Positions 41,080-50,781 of a stretch of 59,291 nt of DNA are shown in pieces; position 1 is the first letter of the stretch; every line of letters begins with the position of its first letter. The notes under the pieces were generated by a model, which was not told the DNA's origin, searched no databases, and worked only from the letters and a program-made list of their open reading frames with translations. The translations under genes and the position numbers were made by a program. This DNA is from Eubacterium sp. (lineage in GTDB: Bacteria; Bacillota; Clostridia; Oscillospirales; Acutalibacteraceae), in assembly GCA_014465955.1 (NCBI GenBank), contig JACTVT010000007.1, positions 1 to 59,291 of the forward strand, written 5' to 3'.

Positions 41080-42069
41080 ATGAATACAGATCGTTTTTTT
41101 GATTTGGCAGCGGAAAAATTAGAATTAGAAAAAGTAATTGAAAAACCTGTTCGTGTGACAGGCGGATTTATGCATCGAATGTTTAAGGTGGTTACTGAAA
41201 AAGGCGTGTATGTAGTTAAACTTTTAAATCCTAATATAATGAAACGCCCGACTGCCAGGGGTAATTATCAAATTGCTGACGATATTGAAGAAATTTTAAA
41301 GAAAAATAATATTCCTGCGGTTTATGCTTTGAAGTTTAACGACAGTAAAATGCAGGAAATTGATAATCAGTATTTTTATATTTTTGATTGGTATGACGGT
41401 AAGTCAGTCAATGATGATGAAATAACTGTTTTTCATTGTAATAAGATAGGCGAAGTGTTAGCAAAAATTCATAATATTGACCTGAAAAATGAAACTTTTG
41501 AACGAAATGAAATACATATTGACTGGCAGAAATACGTTGAACTTGCCAGAGATATGGATTCGCCCATTTATGATATAATCAAGGATAATGTAGATTTATT
41601 TAATGACAGTATGTCAAAAGGCAATGCGGCATTTAAGAAAATGCCTTCGGTTAAAGCAATTTGCCATAATGATATGGACAGTAAGAACGTATTGTGGCTT
41701 GGTGATGCTTTTAAACTGATAGATTTGGAATGTTTGGGGTATTCAAACCCATATCTTGAGTTGTTTGAACTTGCTTTGTGCTGGTCAGGTTACGAAAATT
41801 GTAATATAAATTTTGAGTTATTTAATGTCTTTTTTAAAGCGTATTTTGAAAATACAAATCTTGATACTAATATTGATTGGGAGATTATGTATTACGGCAA
41901 TTGCGGAAGACTCGAATGGCTTGAATATAATATCAGGCGTGCATTGCTGATTGAATGTGATACTGCCGAAGAACAGCAACTCGGTATCAGCGAGGTTAAG
42001 GAAACGGTTGAGCATATCATTTATTATGATAAAATGAAAGACAGAATTTTAAAAAGTATCATTTTATAA
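41080..42069 (+). CDS. APH/ChoK-like phosphotransferase
   Basis: The protein has 329 aa. The kinase motif HNDMDSKNVLWLG (Brenner loop HxD....N) and the Mg site KLIDLE match aminoglycoside/choline kinase-fold enzymes. The substrate cannot be inferred; the nucleotide neighbours suggest a small metabolite rather than an antibiotic. Confidence 0.8.
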   Translation: MNTDRFFDLAAEKLELEKVIEKPVRVTGGFMHRMFKVVTEKGVYVVKLLNPNIMKRPTARGNYQIADDIEEILKKNNIPAVYALKFNDSKMQEIDNQYFYIFDWYDGKSVNDDEITVFHCNKIGEVLAKIHNIDLKNETFERNEIHIDWQKYVELARDMDSPIYDIIKDNVDLFNDSMSKGNAAFKKMPSVKAICHNDMDSKNVLWLGDAFKLIDLECLGYSNPYLELFELALCWSGYENCNINFELFNVFFKAYFENTNLDTNIDWEIMYYGNCGRLEWLEYNIRRALLIECDTAEEQQLGISEVKETVEHIIYYDKMKDRILKSIIL

Positions 42070-42078
42070 TTTATTTTG

Positions 42079-42110
42079 AGCACTATGTAATTTTGCATGG
42101 TGCTTTTTTG
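42079..42110 (+). terminator. Terminator after phosphotransferase gene
   Basis: AGCAC (42079-42083) and GTGCT (42100-42104), with an inner 3-bp extension, followed by TTTTTT. It ends the HD-cdd-kinase run. Confidence 0.55.
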
Positions 42111-42170
42111 TGCTTTCCTTTATTTGAAAAATGGTATATAATGGAATAAAGAATATTTGGAGGGATAAAT

Positions 42171-43643
42171 ATGGTAAAAACAATTTTGTTTACTGCTTTG
42201 GGCATTTTGGCAGTGTTCATTGTGATAACATTAATCAGGGCGGTTTTCTTTAAAAGCGAGGCACCCGTCAGCGAGGAGTTTGCAGATGAAACCGTAAATT
42301 CCGACAGGGCACAGAAGAATCTTTCTGACGCTATTAAAATTAAAACGATTTCACACGCCGATGACAGTGAAACGGATTGGGGCGAATTTGAAAAATTCCA
42401 CGAATTTCTTAAAACCTCCTATCCGCTTGTGCACAAAAATCTGAGTGTTGAAAAAGTGTCTGCGGCAAGCCTTTTGTATTTCTGGCAGGGCAGTGATGAA
42501 AGTCTTGACCCGATTGCATTTCTTGCACATCAGGATGTTGTGCCGATTTCAGAGGGCACGGAGGGCGATTGGGAGCACCCGCCGTTTGAGGGTTATAATG
42601 ACGGTGAGTTCATCTGGGGCAGAGGTGCGCTTGATATGAAAAATCACCTCATCAGCCTTATGGAAAGTGTTGAGACTCTGCTTGAAGAGGGCTATCAGCC
42701 TGTAAGAAGTGTATATCTTTGCTTCGGTCATAATGAGGAAATCGTTGCAGGTTCAAATAACGGCGCTCACGAACTTTCCAAAAGACTTGAGGAAAAGGGT
42801 GTTCACCTTGACAGCGTTGTTGACGAGGGCGGCGCAATGCTGAATGCAAATGTTAAAGGAATTCTTGATGCGAATTTAACGGGCATCGGTGTTGCCGAAA
42901 AGGGATATGCCGATTTTAAGATTACTTATAAGGCAAGAGGCGGTCATTCATCTCAGCCGCCAAGGCACACGGCTATCGGTATTCTGTCTGAGAAAGTGCT
43001 CAATCTTGAAAAGCACCAGTTCAAGGCAAAATTACTGCCGTTTGTATATAATTTGTTCACTATGATTGGTAAAAGAACATCGTATATCGGCAGATTTGTG
43101 CTGTGCAATCTGTGGCTTTTAAAGCCGCTTCTGCTTAAAATAATGACTGAAATTCCGCCTGCCGCATCGCTTGTCAGAACAACAACTGCCGTTACAATGT
43201 CAAGCGGCTCACCTGCCGCAAATGTTCTGCCGCAGAATGCAAGCGTGACAGTTAATTTCAGAATTATGCCGGGTGAGAGTATTGAAGATGTCCGCCGCCA
43301 TATTGAAAAATATATGGGCGGTGAAAATGTTGAAATTGAGTTTATAAAGGGCAAAGAGCCGAGCCTGATTTCACCTACAGACACAAGAGCATTTGAAACC
43401 TTAAGCCGTCTTTCAACTGCGATTGACAGTAAAAATATCGTTGCACCGTATCTTGTTATGGGTGGTACAGATGCATATAATTACGAAAATGTGTGCTCGA
43501 ATATTTACAGATTTGCTCCGTTTACGGTCAGCACCTCTTTACTGCTTACAACGCATTCAACGAACGAAAGAATACCTGTTGACCAATTAACGCAGGGCAT
43601 TACTTTTTTCAAGCGTTATATCAGAATTATGACGGCAGAGTAG
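42171..43643 (+). CDS. M20-family metallopeptidase (membrane-anchored)
   Basis: The protein has 490 aa, start after TGGAGGG. One N-terminal membrane helix (about 3-25). M20 motifs follow: FLAHQDVVP, WGRGALDMKN, GHNEEIVAGSNNGA (catalytic Glu pair). The pattern is close to carboxypeptidase S/PM20D1-like enzymes acting on peptides or N-acyl amino acids. Ten bases on, two membrane genes follow, probably one unit. Confidence 0.87.
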   Translation: MVKTILFTALGILAVFIVITLIRAVFFKSEAPVSEEFADETVNSDRAQKNLSDAIKIKTISHADDSETDWGEFEKFHEFLKTSYPLVHKNLSVEKVSAASLLYFWQGSDESLDPIAFLAHQDVVPISEGTEGDWEHPPFEGYNDGEFIWGRGALDMKNHLISLMESVETLLEEGYQPVRSVYLCFGHNEEIVAGSNNGAHELSKRLEEKGVHLDSVVDEGGAMLNANVKGILDANLTGIGVAEKGYADFKITYKARGGHSSQPPRHTAIGILSEKVLNLEKHQFKAKLLPFVYNLFTMIGKRTSYIGRFVLCNLWLLKPLLLKIMTEIPPAASLVRTTTAVTMSSGSPAANVLPQNASVTVNFRIMPGESIEDVRRHIEKYMGGENVEIEFIKGKEPSLISPTDTRAFETLSRLSTAIDSKNIVAPYLVMGGTDAYNYENVCSNIYRFAPFTVSTSLLLTTHSTNERIPVDQLTQGITFFKRYIRIMTAE

Positions 43644-43652
43644 GGGGACATT

Positions 43653-44423
43653 ATGGATTTTAAAGAAGATAAATTTATGATAATCATTGCCCTTGTTATT
43701 GTTGCACTTGTTATTTCTCAGGCAGTTTTCTTTCTTGTAAGGGCAATGAAAAGGGCAAAGCAACTCGGAATTGAGAATTCAACGATTAAAAGCACAGTTG
43801 TATCATCGGGATTGTTTACAGTTGCGCCTGCAATCGGCATTGTTGCAACGGTTTTAACGCTTTCTGCAGGTCTTGGTTATGTTCTGCCGTGGATAAGGCT
43901 TACCGTTATCGGCAATATTTCCTATGAGGTTACGGCGGCAACAAATGCCATTGAGGCGTATGGACTGACGGGCGGTATTGCAAATCCGATTACCGACCCC
44001 GAGGTGTTTGGCACGGTTGCGTGGGTTATGACGCTTGGTTCAATTATGCCGCTTGTGTTAATTCCCATATTTCTTAAAAAGGTTCAGTCCAAAATCGGCA
44101 AAGCCGCATCAAAAAACAGTGCTTGGTCATCTGTTATGAGCGCCGCCGCATTCATCGGTCTGATTGCCGCTTTTGTGGCAAGGGCTATAGCAGGACAGGG
44201 CGAGAAAGAAATTACAGGCGACGGTGCAGGTCTGCTTTCGGTTTCGGCACTTATCTTTTCGGTTGTGCTGATGCTGATTCTGCAGAAATTGTCCACGCTA
44301 CCGAAAATGAAGTGGCTTGAAAGTTTTGCAATGCCGCTTGCAATGATTGGCGCAATGGTGCTTGTTATGGTTATGGCGCAGGTGCTGCCGCAGGATATTG
44401 CATTCTTTGAATGGAGGGGTTAA
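43653..44423 (+). CDS. DUF5058-like integral membrane protein
   Basis: The protein has 256 aa, start after AGGGGGAC. About six to seven hydrophobic segments, with conserved-looking TVAPAIGIVATVLTL and ITGDGAGLLSVSA. This family is often next to M20 peptidases and a second membrane protein, suggesting a two-part uptake or export system for the peptidase substrate. Role inferred from context. Confidence 0.7.
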   Translation: MDFKEDKFMIIIALVIVALVISQAVFFLVRAMKRAKQLGIENSTIKSTVVSSGLFTVAPAIGIVATVLTLSAGLGYVLPWIRLTVIGNISYEVTAATNAIEAYGLTGGIANPITDPEVFGTVAWVMTLGSIMPLVLIPIFLKKVQSKIGKAASKNSAWSSVMSAAAFIGLIAAFVARAIAGQGEKEITGDGAGLLSVSALIFSVVLMLILQKLSTLPKMKWLESFAMPLAMIGAMVLVMVMAQVLPQDIAFFEWRG

Positions 44424-44424
44424 A

Positions 44425-45084
44425 ATGGATAATAATTATATAAATAAAACCCATACCTACGGCAAAATATGGACGGTGGCAACACTTTGCATTTTTGTGG
44501 CAATTCCTGCTTTGATTTGCTGGCATCTCGGTGTTTCACCTAAGTTCGGCATGATTGCAAAAGGTCTTTCAACTGTTGCGCTTGTTTTTTATCCTACCGC
44601 CGTTCTTGAAGTGCTTACCTATTCACCTCTGCTCGGCACGGGAGGAACTTATCTCGGTTTTGTAACGGGCAATATTACAAATCTTAAACTGCCTGTTGCT
44701 CTCAGTGCAATGGAAAGTGCCGAGGTTGAGCCAAACAGTGAAGAGGGTGAGGTTATTTCAACGATTTCAATTGCCGTTTCGTCAATCGTTACAACGGTGA
44801 TTATTGCAGTCAGCGTGCTTGCGTTTTATCCTGTTCTGCATAAAATTACTGATGCGGATTCACCGTTTGCGCCTGCTTTTCAGCAGGTAACACCTGCGCT
44901 TTTCGGCGCACTTTGCGCATCATATCTTGCAAAGCACTGGAAAATATCTATACTCCCGATTGCCGTGCTGACGGTTATACTTATCTTCAGCGGCAAACTC
45001 GGCACGGGCGTGCTTATTCCTATCGGCGTAATTGTATCGCTCCTCGGTGCACATATTATGTTTAAAAAGGGTATAGTAAAGTAA
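44425..45084 (+). CDS. Integral membrane partner of DUF5058 protein
   Basis: The protein has 219 aa, ATG 44425 after GGAGGGGT. Six hydrophobic segments and a conserved TYSPLLGTGGTYLGFVTGNI loop. It starts 1 nt after the DUF5058 stop; the two genes are a pair. Confidence 0.7.
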   Translation: MDNNYINKTHTYGKIWTVATLCIFVAIPALICWHLGVSPKFGMIAKGLSTVALVFYPTAVLEVLTYSPLLGTGGTYLGFVTGNITNLKLPVALSAMESAEVEPNSEEGEVISTISIAVSSIVTTVIIAVSVLAFYPVLHKITDADSPFAPAFQQVTPALFGALCASYLAKHWKISILPIAVLTVILIFSGKLGTGVLIPIGVIVSLLGAHIMFKKGIVK

Positions 45085-45164
45085 CTGCCGACGCTGTAAA
45101 AATAAATACGATTAATCATATAAATCTGCGCACAATAATAAAAAACTATTTTAAAAGGTGAAAT

Positions 45165-45647
45165 ATGTTAGTACACCCTGTTGAGGCATTGTTTAATGAA
45201 AATTCAAAAATACTGATTTTAGGCACATTCCCGTCTGTTAAATCAAGAGAGGCTAAATTTTTTTACGGCCATCCGCAAAATCGTTTCTGGCGTGTTATGG
45301 CAAGATTGTGTGATGCAGAATTGCCGCAGACCGTTGAGGATAAAAAGAAATTGATTCTTGACAATCACCTTGCTTTGTGGGATGTTATACATTCCTGCGA
45401 TGTGGAGGGCTCGGCAGACAGTTCTATTAAAAATGTTGTGCCCAATGATATAAGCGTGATTCTGAACAATTCAGAAGTCAGCAGAATTTTTGTAAACGGC
45501 AAAAAGGCAGAAAGCCTTTATAAAAAATATCTTGAAAAAGAAACAGGCATTACTGCCGTATGTCTGCCGTCAACAAGTCCTGCCAATGCTTCGTGGAGTG
45601 AAGACAGATTAACAGAATATTGGCGCAGTCATATTTTCGCAGAATAA
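45165..45647 (+). CDS. Hypoxanthine-DNA glycosylase (UDG family)
   Basis: The protein has 160 aa. UDG-fold motifs: ILILGTFPSVKSR, YGHPQNRFWRVM, and C-terminal CLPSTSPANASW. This group removes hypoxanthine from deaminated DNA. It is not in an operon; a GC-rich repeat follows. Confidence 0.82.
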   Translation: MLVHPVEALFNENSKILILGTFPSVKSREAKFFYGHPQNRFWRVMARLCDAELPQTVEDKKKLILDNHLALWDVIHSCDVEGSADSSIKNVVPNDISVILNNSEVSRIFVNGKKAESLYKKYLEKETGITAVCLPSTSPANASWSEDRLTEYWRSHIFAE

Positions 45648-45654
45648 AAACGGG

Positions 45655-45740
45655 CGTTAAGAATGCCAAACTCTTTAGTAGGGGAGGGTATCTGCGCCCT
45701 CCCGCAATAATAGTAGGGTGCGGCGTCCCCGACGCACCGT
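45655..45740. repeat. GC-rich palindromic intergenic repeat, copy 1
   Basis: The unit runs 45655-45704. It includes CGTTAAGAATGCCAAACTC and GGGAGGG...CCCTCCC (45682-45688 with 45697-45703) as a hairpin. A second hairpin, GCGTC-CCC-GACGC, follows at 45723-45735. It lies between the glycosylase gene and the next gene. Confidence 0.8.
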
Positions 45741-45762
45741 AAAAAATAAAGGAGTAAAATTT

Positions 45763-46056
45763 ATGCAGGAAAAATTGTTAAAAGAAATTAAAAGTTTAGG
45801 AATTAAAGAGTTTGATAATTTTAATTCACTTAATTTAATGGATGGCGGTTATCTTAATTTAGAGGTAGAACTGCCGAGCGGAAAATTTGCCAAATTGCTT
45901 GATGACAATAAAAAATATTATGCCAATCAGATTGATATTGACGGCAGTGACAGATGTTACGGCGTAGCGGCCGATGAAAATTTTATAGTGGTTTATACAT
46001 ACGGCTGTAACGGTAAAGATGCTCAGTTAGTGCAGTTGAAAAGAATTGATTTGTAG
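45763..46056 (+). CDS. Conserved small protein of unknown function
   Basis: The protein has 97 aa, ATG 45763 after AAAGGAG. Mixed alpha/beta with DGGYLNLEVELPSGKFAKL. No known motif. Confidence 0.6.
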   Translation: MQEKLLKEIKSLGIKEFDNFNSLNLMDGGYLNLEVELPSGKFAKLLDDNKKYYANQIDIDGSDRCYGVAADENFIVVYTYGCNGKDAQLVQLKRIDL

Positions 46057-46086
46057 GAGTAGATATTATTCATACGTTCTTAGGGT

Positions 46087-46136
46087 CGTTAAGAATGCCA
46101 AACTCTTCAGTAGGGGAGGGTCTCTGCGCCCTCCCG
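46087..46136. repeat. GC-rich palindromic intergenic repeat, copy 2
   Basis: Near-identical to copy 1 (two differences in 50 bp). The hairpin GGGAGGG/CCCTCCC is conserved. Confidence 0.85.
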
Positions 46137-46176
46137 TAAATTTAATAGTTACGTTATTGAAATATATTGCATCAAA

Positions 46177-46204
46177 AAAGGGCCGATTTTGTATCGGTCC
46201 TTTT
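46177..46204. terminator. Bidirectional terminator
   Basis: AAAGGGCCGAT (46177-46187), loop TTTGT, ATCGGTCCTTT (46193-46203), with A- and T-runs. It serves the rightward gene at 45763 and the leftward YitT gene. Confidence 0.75.
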
Positions 46205-46219
46205 GTTATGTGTGATATT

Positions 46220-47098
46220 CTAATTTTTTTCCTGCTTTGCACCGAAAACATCGGCAACTTCTATGATTGAAATATACGCTTCGGGGTCTATTCCGTGCAC
46301 GATTGATTTCATTTTGCTTACCTGAAAACGGTTGATAACAAAATATATTACTGTTTTATCTGAACTTGAATAATATCCTTTTGCATCAAAAAATGTTATT
46401 CCGTTTCCGAATGCTTCAGACAGTGCACCGCACACATTTTTGTGCTTTTCCGTAATGATAAGTGCCGCTTTTGAACGGTCAAAGCCCTCAACAATATAGT
46501 CTATTGTTTTGAGTGCCGCCACATAAGTAACGATTGAATAAAGCGGTAAAATCCAACTTTGAATTACAATTCCGCAGATGATATACAGTATTACATTATA
46601 AATCATAACAAATGTGCCGACTGTCAGATTCAGTTTTTTTGCAAAAATTACTGCCAAAACTTCTATGCCGTCAATCGCACCGCCGAATCTTATTGTTAAT
46701 CCGCTGCCGATACCTGAAATCAGTCCGCCGAATATTGCGCATAAAAACAAATCCGATTTTGCAAGAGGCGATACGGTGCTTACGTCAATCGGCAGAACAT
46801 CTGTTATCAGCCACGCCGAAACGGAATAAACCGCAACCGTGAATATGGAGTATATTGTAAATTCTGCACCCTGCTTTTTTAATCCGAAAATAAATATCGG
46901 CACATTGAGCGCGACAAGAAATACAGACAGCGGTAAAAATTCAGGTGTTACCTGCGCCAGCAGCATAGATGTGCCGGATATGCCGCTGTCATAAAGTTTA
47001 ACAGGCTGCAGAAACATGGTAACGCCGACTGCGTTTATAATTCCTGCTATTAAAAGTATAATAAAATTTTTGATTTTCAGTTTTTTAAATAATGTCAT
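46220..47098 (-). CDS. YitT-family membrane protein
   Basis: The protein has 292 aa. Five membrane helices (for example IILLIAGIINAVGVTMFL), the YitT phrase LYDSGISGTSMLL, IRFGGAIDGIEVLAVI, and the C-terminal DUF2179 domain with YYSSSDKTVIYFVINRFQVSKMKSIV. Function of the family is unknown. It lies 27 nt after the GH2 gene and may be its third operon member. Confidence 0.88.
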   Translation of the reverse strand: MTLFKKLKIKNFIILLIAGIINAVGVTMFLQPVKLYDSGISGTSMLLAQVTPEFLPLSVFLVALNVPIFIFGLKKQGAEFTIYSIFTVAVYSVSAWLITDVLPIDVSTVSPLAKSDLFLCAIFGGLISGIGSGLTIRFGGAIDGIEVLAVIFAKKLNLTVGTFVMIYNVILYIICGIVIQSWILPLYSIVTYVAALKTIDYIVEGFDRSKAALIITEKHKNVCGALSEAFGNGITFFDAKGYYSSSDKTVIYFVINRFQVSKMKSIVHGIDPEAYISIIEVADVFGAKQEKN

Positions 47099-47125
47099 CT
47101 CGATTCCCTTAAATGTTATTGTTTT

Positions 47126-49372
47126 TTATTTTTTAGGTTTTTTGATTTTGTTGAGCATTCTGTTGATTTCAAGAATCTGCTCTTTTGTAAACATTCCGTT
47201 TGCCATCATCATTGCACGCTTAACGGTGAAACCTTTGCCCAATTCAAGCATTGTTTTGTTGATTGAAAATCCCATAATTGAAAGACCTCCGCCTTTTTTC
47301 TTTTCCTTTTTTTCAGGCTTTTTATTTTCATCTTTCGGCTTGTCATCAAAACTTGATTTAAGCAGTTTTATTACTCTCAGTGCAAAGATTTTGCCTTTGA
47401 AGGTGGCAAGAATATCGCCGATGGTGTCGTTTACGGAGAAATAGCCTGTCGGCGTGTCTATCTCAAACCAGTTTATTACGGCATTTTCTTCTTTCAGTCT
47501 GTAATCTTCGTTGAATTTGTCAACTTTTTTGATTTTGCTTTCATCGGTCAGTTCTCCTGCTTTGGCAGTAATAACGGTTTCGCCCTCATTTTTCACTTCA
47601 AAATAGAAGAACGGGTATCTGCCTTTTGTCTGTTTTCCGATGCTTTCGCCGTTTGCAAAAAGTTCTACTTCATCTGCGTTTGAATAAACTGTGATTTTTG
47701 TAACGTCTTCAACCCTGTCAACATATCTTTTGCCGCAGATGTGCAGCATCGGCTTGTTTGAAAGCCATGCCTGGTATGCATAAAAACTGTCTTTCTTATA
47801 TTTTCTGTCAAACGTTACAAGTCCCTTGTGGTTCATACCGTTTTCGCCGCCCTCGGCTCTTGAATCAGCGGCAAAGTCAAACATATTCCAAACGTGCGTT
47901 GCCCATAAATACGGTCTGTCAATAATCTGTTTAATAACTTCCTCGTGGTAATATGCCTGATATTCTTCCGTATAGTCGCCCTGTTCGGGCTCTGATGTGT
48001 GCCAGTTCAGCGCTTCACAGCCGTATTCACTGATGCCGATTGCCTTGTTCGGATATTTTTTATGAAAATCATCAAACCAAGGACCGTACATATGCACATT
48101 GCCGCCGTACCATCCGAAATAATGGTTGTAGGACAGAATATCGCTGATGTGCACATATTCGTCATCTGTTCGGCACATTGTAACAACCGCCTGTGTGGTA
48201 GGTCTTGTTTTGTCAAGACTGTGCACTAAATTATTAAGCATTTTGTGGTTGTCAATAAGCGCCGAGTTTGAGCCGTTCATTGTAATCTCGTTTGAAAGAC
48301 CCCACGTAACAATTGACGGGTGGTTGTAATTCTGGCAGACCAGTTCTGTCATCTGTGATTTTGTGTTTTCAACGCCGTTATCAAGGTGTTTTGAAATATA
48401 CGGAATCTCCGCCCATACAATAAGTCCTTTTTCATCGCACAAATTGTAAAAATCCTGCGAATGCTGATAATGGGCAAGGCGAATGGTGTTTGCACCCATT
48501 TCGCAGATAAGTTCAATGTCTTCCTTGTGGTGTTCATAGGTGAGTGCGTTTCCGATTTCAGGTCTGTCCTGATGTCTTGAAACACCTCTGAGAGGGTATT
48601 CACGTCCGTTTAAAATAAAGCCTTTCTGCGGATTTATTTCAAAACTGCGGCAGCCGAATCTGCACGATATTTCGTCAACGGTCTCGCCGTTTTCAATCAG
48701 TTTTGCTGTAGCCGTGTAAAGGTGTGGGTCGGCAGTTCCGTCCCACAAATGTGCGTTTTTGATAATAATGATTGCTGTCGGGTTTTTGCCTGCTGCATTT
48801 GCACTTTCAACAACTTCATCACCGTCATAAACAGTGAATTCAACTTCACCGTCGCAGTATGCGGAAAGTGTAACTTCATAGTCATTAACCTTTGCAATGG
48901 GTGTAACCGCAATGCCGGGTGCGCCGTAGTATTCAAGATCAAAATGCTTTTTCGGCACACCGATTATTGATACGTTTCTGTAAATTCCGCCGTAAAATGT
49001 GAAGTCGGCAAGTTGGGGATAAACAAAATCGTTCGGCGAATTGTCAACCTCAACAGTGATTTCATTTTCGTTCTGAATGTTTTCAAGTTTTACTCTGAAT
49101 GTGGAGTAACCGCCGTGGTGAACAGTCAGTTTTTTGCCGTTAAAATATACGCTTGCCGATGAGTTTGCGCCGTCAATCTGTAAATAAAATTCTTCTCCCT
49201 CAGGGAATTCATTTCTTGAAATTGATTTTTTATAGGTGCAGGTGCCTCTGTAATAATCATTTCCGCCGTCCTGACCGTCTTTGCCGTTCCATGTGTGCGG
49301 CAAATTCACGGTTATGGTTTCTTTTTCTTTTGTAAACTGCCAGTTTTCGTTGATACTTTTAATATCTCTCAT
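47126..49372 (-). CDS. GH2 beta-galactosidase/glucuronidase-like glycosidase
   Basis: The protein has 748 aa, ATG 49372 after GGAGG. Three GH2 domains: sandwich (1-215), Ig-like (216-260) and TIM barrel. Acid/base E362 in WGLSNEITMNG, nucleophile E449 in ISEYGCEALNW. GMNHKGLV carries the NxKG loop common to several GH2 groups, so the natural sugar is not certain. After about 620 a Lys/Glu-rich linker leads to a helical C-terminal part. A sugar transporter lies 15 nt upstream. No signal peptide, so the sugar is cleaved inside the cell. Confidence 0.88.
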   Translation of the reverse strand: MRDIKSINENWQFTKEKETITVNLPHTWNGKDGQDGGNDYYRGTCTYKKSISRNEFPEGEEFYLQIDGANSSASVYFNGKKLTVHHGGYSTFRVKLENIQNENEITVEVDNSPNDFVYPQLADFTFYGGIYRNVSIIGVPKKHFDLEYYGAPGIAVTPIAKVNDYEVTLSAYCDGEVEFTVYDGDEVVESANAAGKNPTAIIIIKNAHLWDGTADPHLYTATAKLIENGETVDEISCRFGCRSFEINPQKGFILNGREYPLRGVSRHQDRPEIGNALTYEHHKEDIELICEMGANTIRLAHYQHSQDFYNLCDEKGLIVWAEIPYISKHLDNGVENTKSQMTELVCQNYNHPSIVTWGLSNEITMNGSNSALIDNHKMLNNLVHSLDKTRPTTQAVVTMCRTDDEYVHISDILSYNHYFGWYGGNVHMYGPWFDDFHKKYPNKAIGISEYGCEALNWHTSEPEQGDYTEEYQAYYHEEVIKQIIDRPYLWATHVWNMFDFAADSRAEGGENGMNHKGLVTFDRKYKKDSFYAYQAWLSNKPMLHICGKRYVDRVEDVTKITVYSNADEVELFANGESIGKQTKGRYPFFYFEVKNEGETVITAKAGELTDESKIKKVDKFNEDYRLKEENAVINWFEIDTPTGYFSVNDTIGDILATFKGKIFALRVIKLLKSSFDDKPKDENKKPEKKEKKKGGGLSIMGFSINKTMLELGKGFTVKRAMMMANGMFTKEQILEINRMLNKIKKPKK

Positions 49373-49387
49373 ATTTCCCTCCGTTTC

Positions 49388-50749
49388 TTATTCTGCTGTT
49401 TTGCCGAATTCCTGCTCTTCTTTGAAACCTATATTGTAAATAAACTTCATTGATGCAGTCATTATGGCAAGACCGATGATTAAAAGAATGATATATAGAT
49501 TTTTTATGTTTGCAGATACTTCCGCTGTTTGTACTGACGAACTTTCAATATAGCCTACGGAACTCAGTGACAGTGCCACAAGCGCTGAGCCAATGCCCTG
49601 AGCCAGTTTTCTGAAAAATGAGTACAGTGCATAAAGGGAGCCTTCTTCGCGGACTCCTTTTTTTCTGTAACTGTCTTCAATACAGTCGGCAACGATTGCC
49701 CATACAATAATCTGGAAAACGCAGCAGCCTGTGTTTACAAACATCAAGCCTACAACATAAATTATAATGCCTTTAAAATCAGGAGTAATCGGCAGAACAA
49801 GCATAACAATGCCTGCAATAACACTTACAAGACCCGATATGGTAAGCAGTTTCTTTTTGCCGACTTTTGCTACGATGTTTGATGCAAACGGCATAAATGC
49901 AACGAGCGGTAGATAAGATGCTATCATTGCGAGCGATGCTTTTTCAGCGTCGTTGAAATAGAACTGGAAAACAAGATTGTTTACTGACATTGATGAGTTG
50001 TAGAAAATGACAACTGCAACAGTTGCAATTGTTATTCCGACCATGGCACGGTTTGTAAAATATGATTTTACAGTTGAAATGTAACTTACTTTTTCAACCT
50101 TGTCTTCACGCACAACACGCTCCGTAACCATTTTTCGCAATCCGAAGAATGCAAAAAATGCTGCTATTGAAAATACGATTGTTACTATAAAAAGACTGTT
50201 TGCCGAAAGAACATTGTTTTTGTAAACAAGTTTAGGCAGTATCATAACAAGAACAGCAGGAAGAGCGGCACCGATGCTTCTGAAGGTGGAAAGTGTTGTG
50301 CGCTGCTTCGGGTCTTCCGTGATAACGGAATGAAGCGAGCCATAGGGCACATTAATCATTGTGTATGCAACCGACCAAAGGCAGTAAGAGCCGAGGCACC
50401 AAAGAATTTTTCCGATTTGAGAAAAATTGCTTACAGGTGTGAAAATCATAATCGAAAATACAACAAGCCCTACAGAGCCTATTGAAATCCAAGGCATAAA
50501 TTTGCTCTTTTTGCTTATTCTTGTTCTGTCCACAAGTGAGCCGATTAAAACATCGTTAACAGCGTCCCATACTTTTGACACAATTATAATCCATGCCCAG
50601 TGTTTTGCGCTAAGTCCTATGCACTGTGTGTAAAACAGATACATATATGATGATACAAGCTGAAAAGAAAAGTTGCAGCCCATATCACCGAAGGCATAGC
50701 CGATTTTGTCCCTCATACCGAAAGGACGCAGTTCTTTTTCATTTTTCAT
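49388..50749 (-). CDS. GPH-family sugar transporter (MelB/UidB-like)
   Basis: The protein has 453 aa, 12 hydrophobic segments, with the GPH signature around KIGYAFGDMGCNFSFQ and DRTRISKKSKFMPWI. This group couples sugar to H+ or Na+. It sits directly before the GH2 gene and shares its promoter at 50782-50810. Confidence 0.87.
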   Translation of the reverse strand: MKNEKELRPFGMRDKIGYAFGDMGCNFSFQLVSSYMYLFYTQCIGLSAKHWAWIIIVSKVWDAVNDVLIGSLVDRTRISKKSKFMPWISIGSVGLVVFSIMIFTPVSNFSQIGKILWCLGSYCLWSVAYTMINVPYGSLHSVITEDPKQRTTLSTFRSIGAALPAVLVMILPKLVYKNNVLSANSLFIVTIVFSIAAFFAFFGLRKMVTERVVREDKVEKVSYISTVKSYFTNRAMVGITIATVAVVIFYNSSMSVNNLVFQFYFNDAEKASLAMIASYLPLVAFMPFASNIVAKVGKKKLLTISGLVSVIAGIVMLVLPITPDFKGIIIYVVGLMFVNTGCCVFQIIVWAIVADCIEDSYRKKGVREEGSLYALYSFFRKLAQGIGSALVALSLSSVGYIESSSVQTAEVSANIKNLYIILLIIGLAIMTASMKFIYNIGFKEEQEFGKTAE

Positions 50750-50781
50750 AATTTTTACCCCTAAAATTAATATACAATATT

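Noticed and set aside
41080..42069. Aminoglycoside resistance gene
   Set aside because: The kinase fold fits, but it is in a nucleoside-salvage context with no resistance neighbours; substrate cannot be assigned.
42953..43384. Leftward 143-codon open frame inside the M20 gene
   Set aside because: Reverse-strand shadow of a well supported peptidase; no family match.
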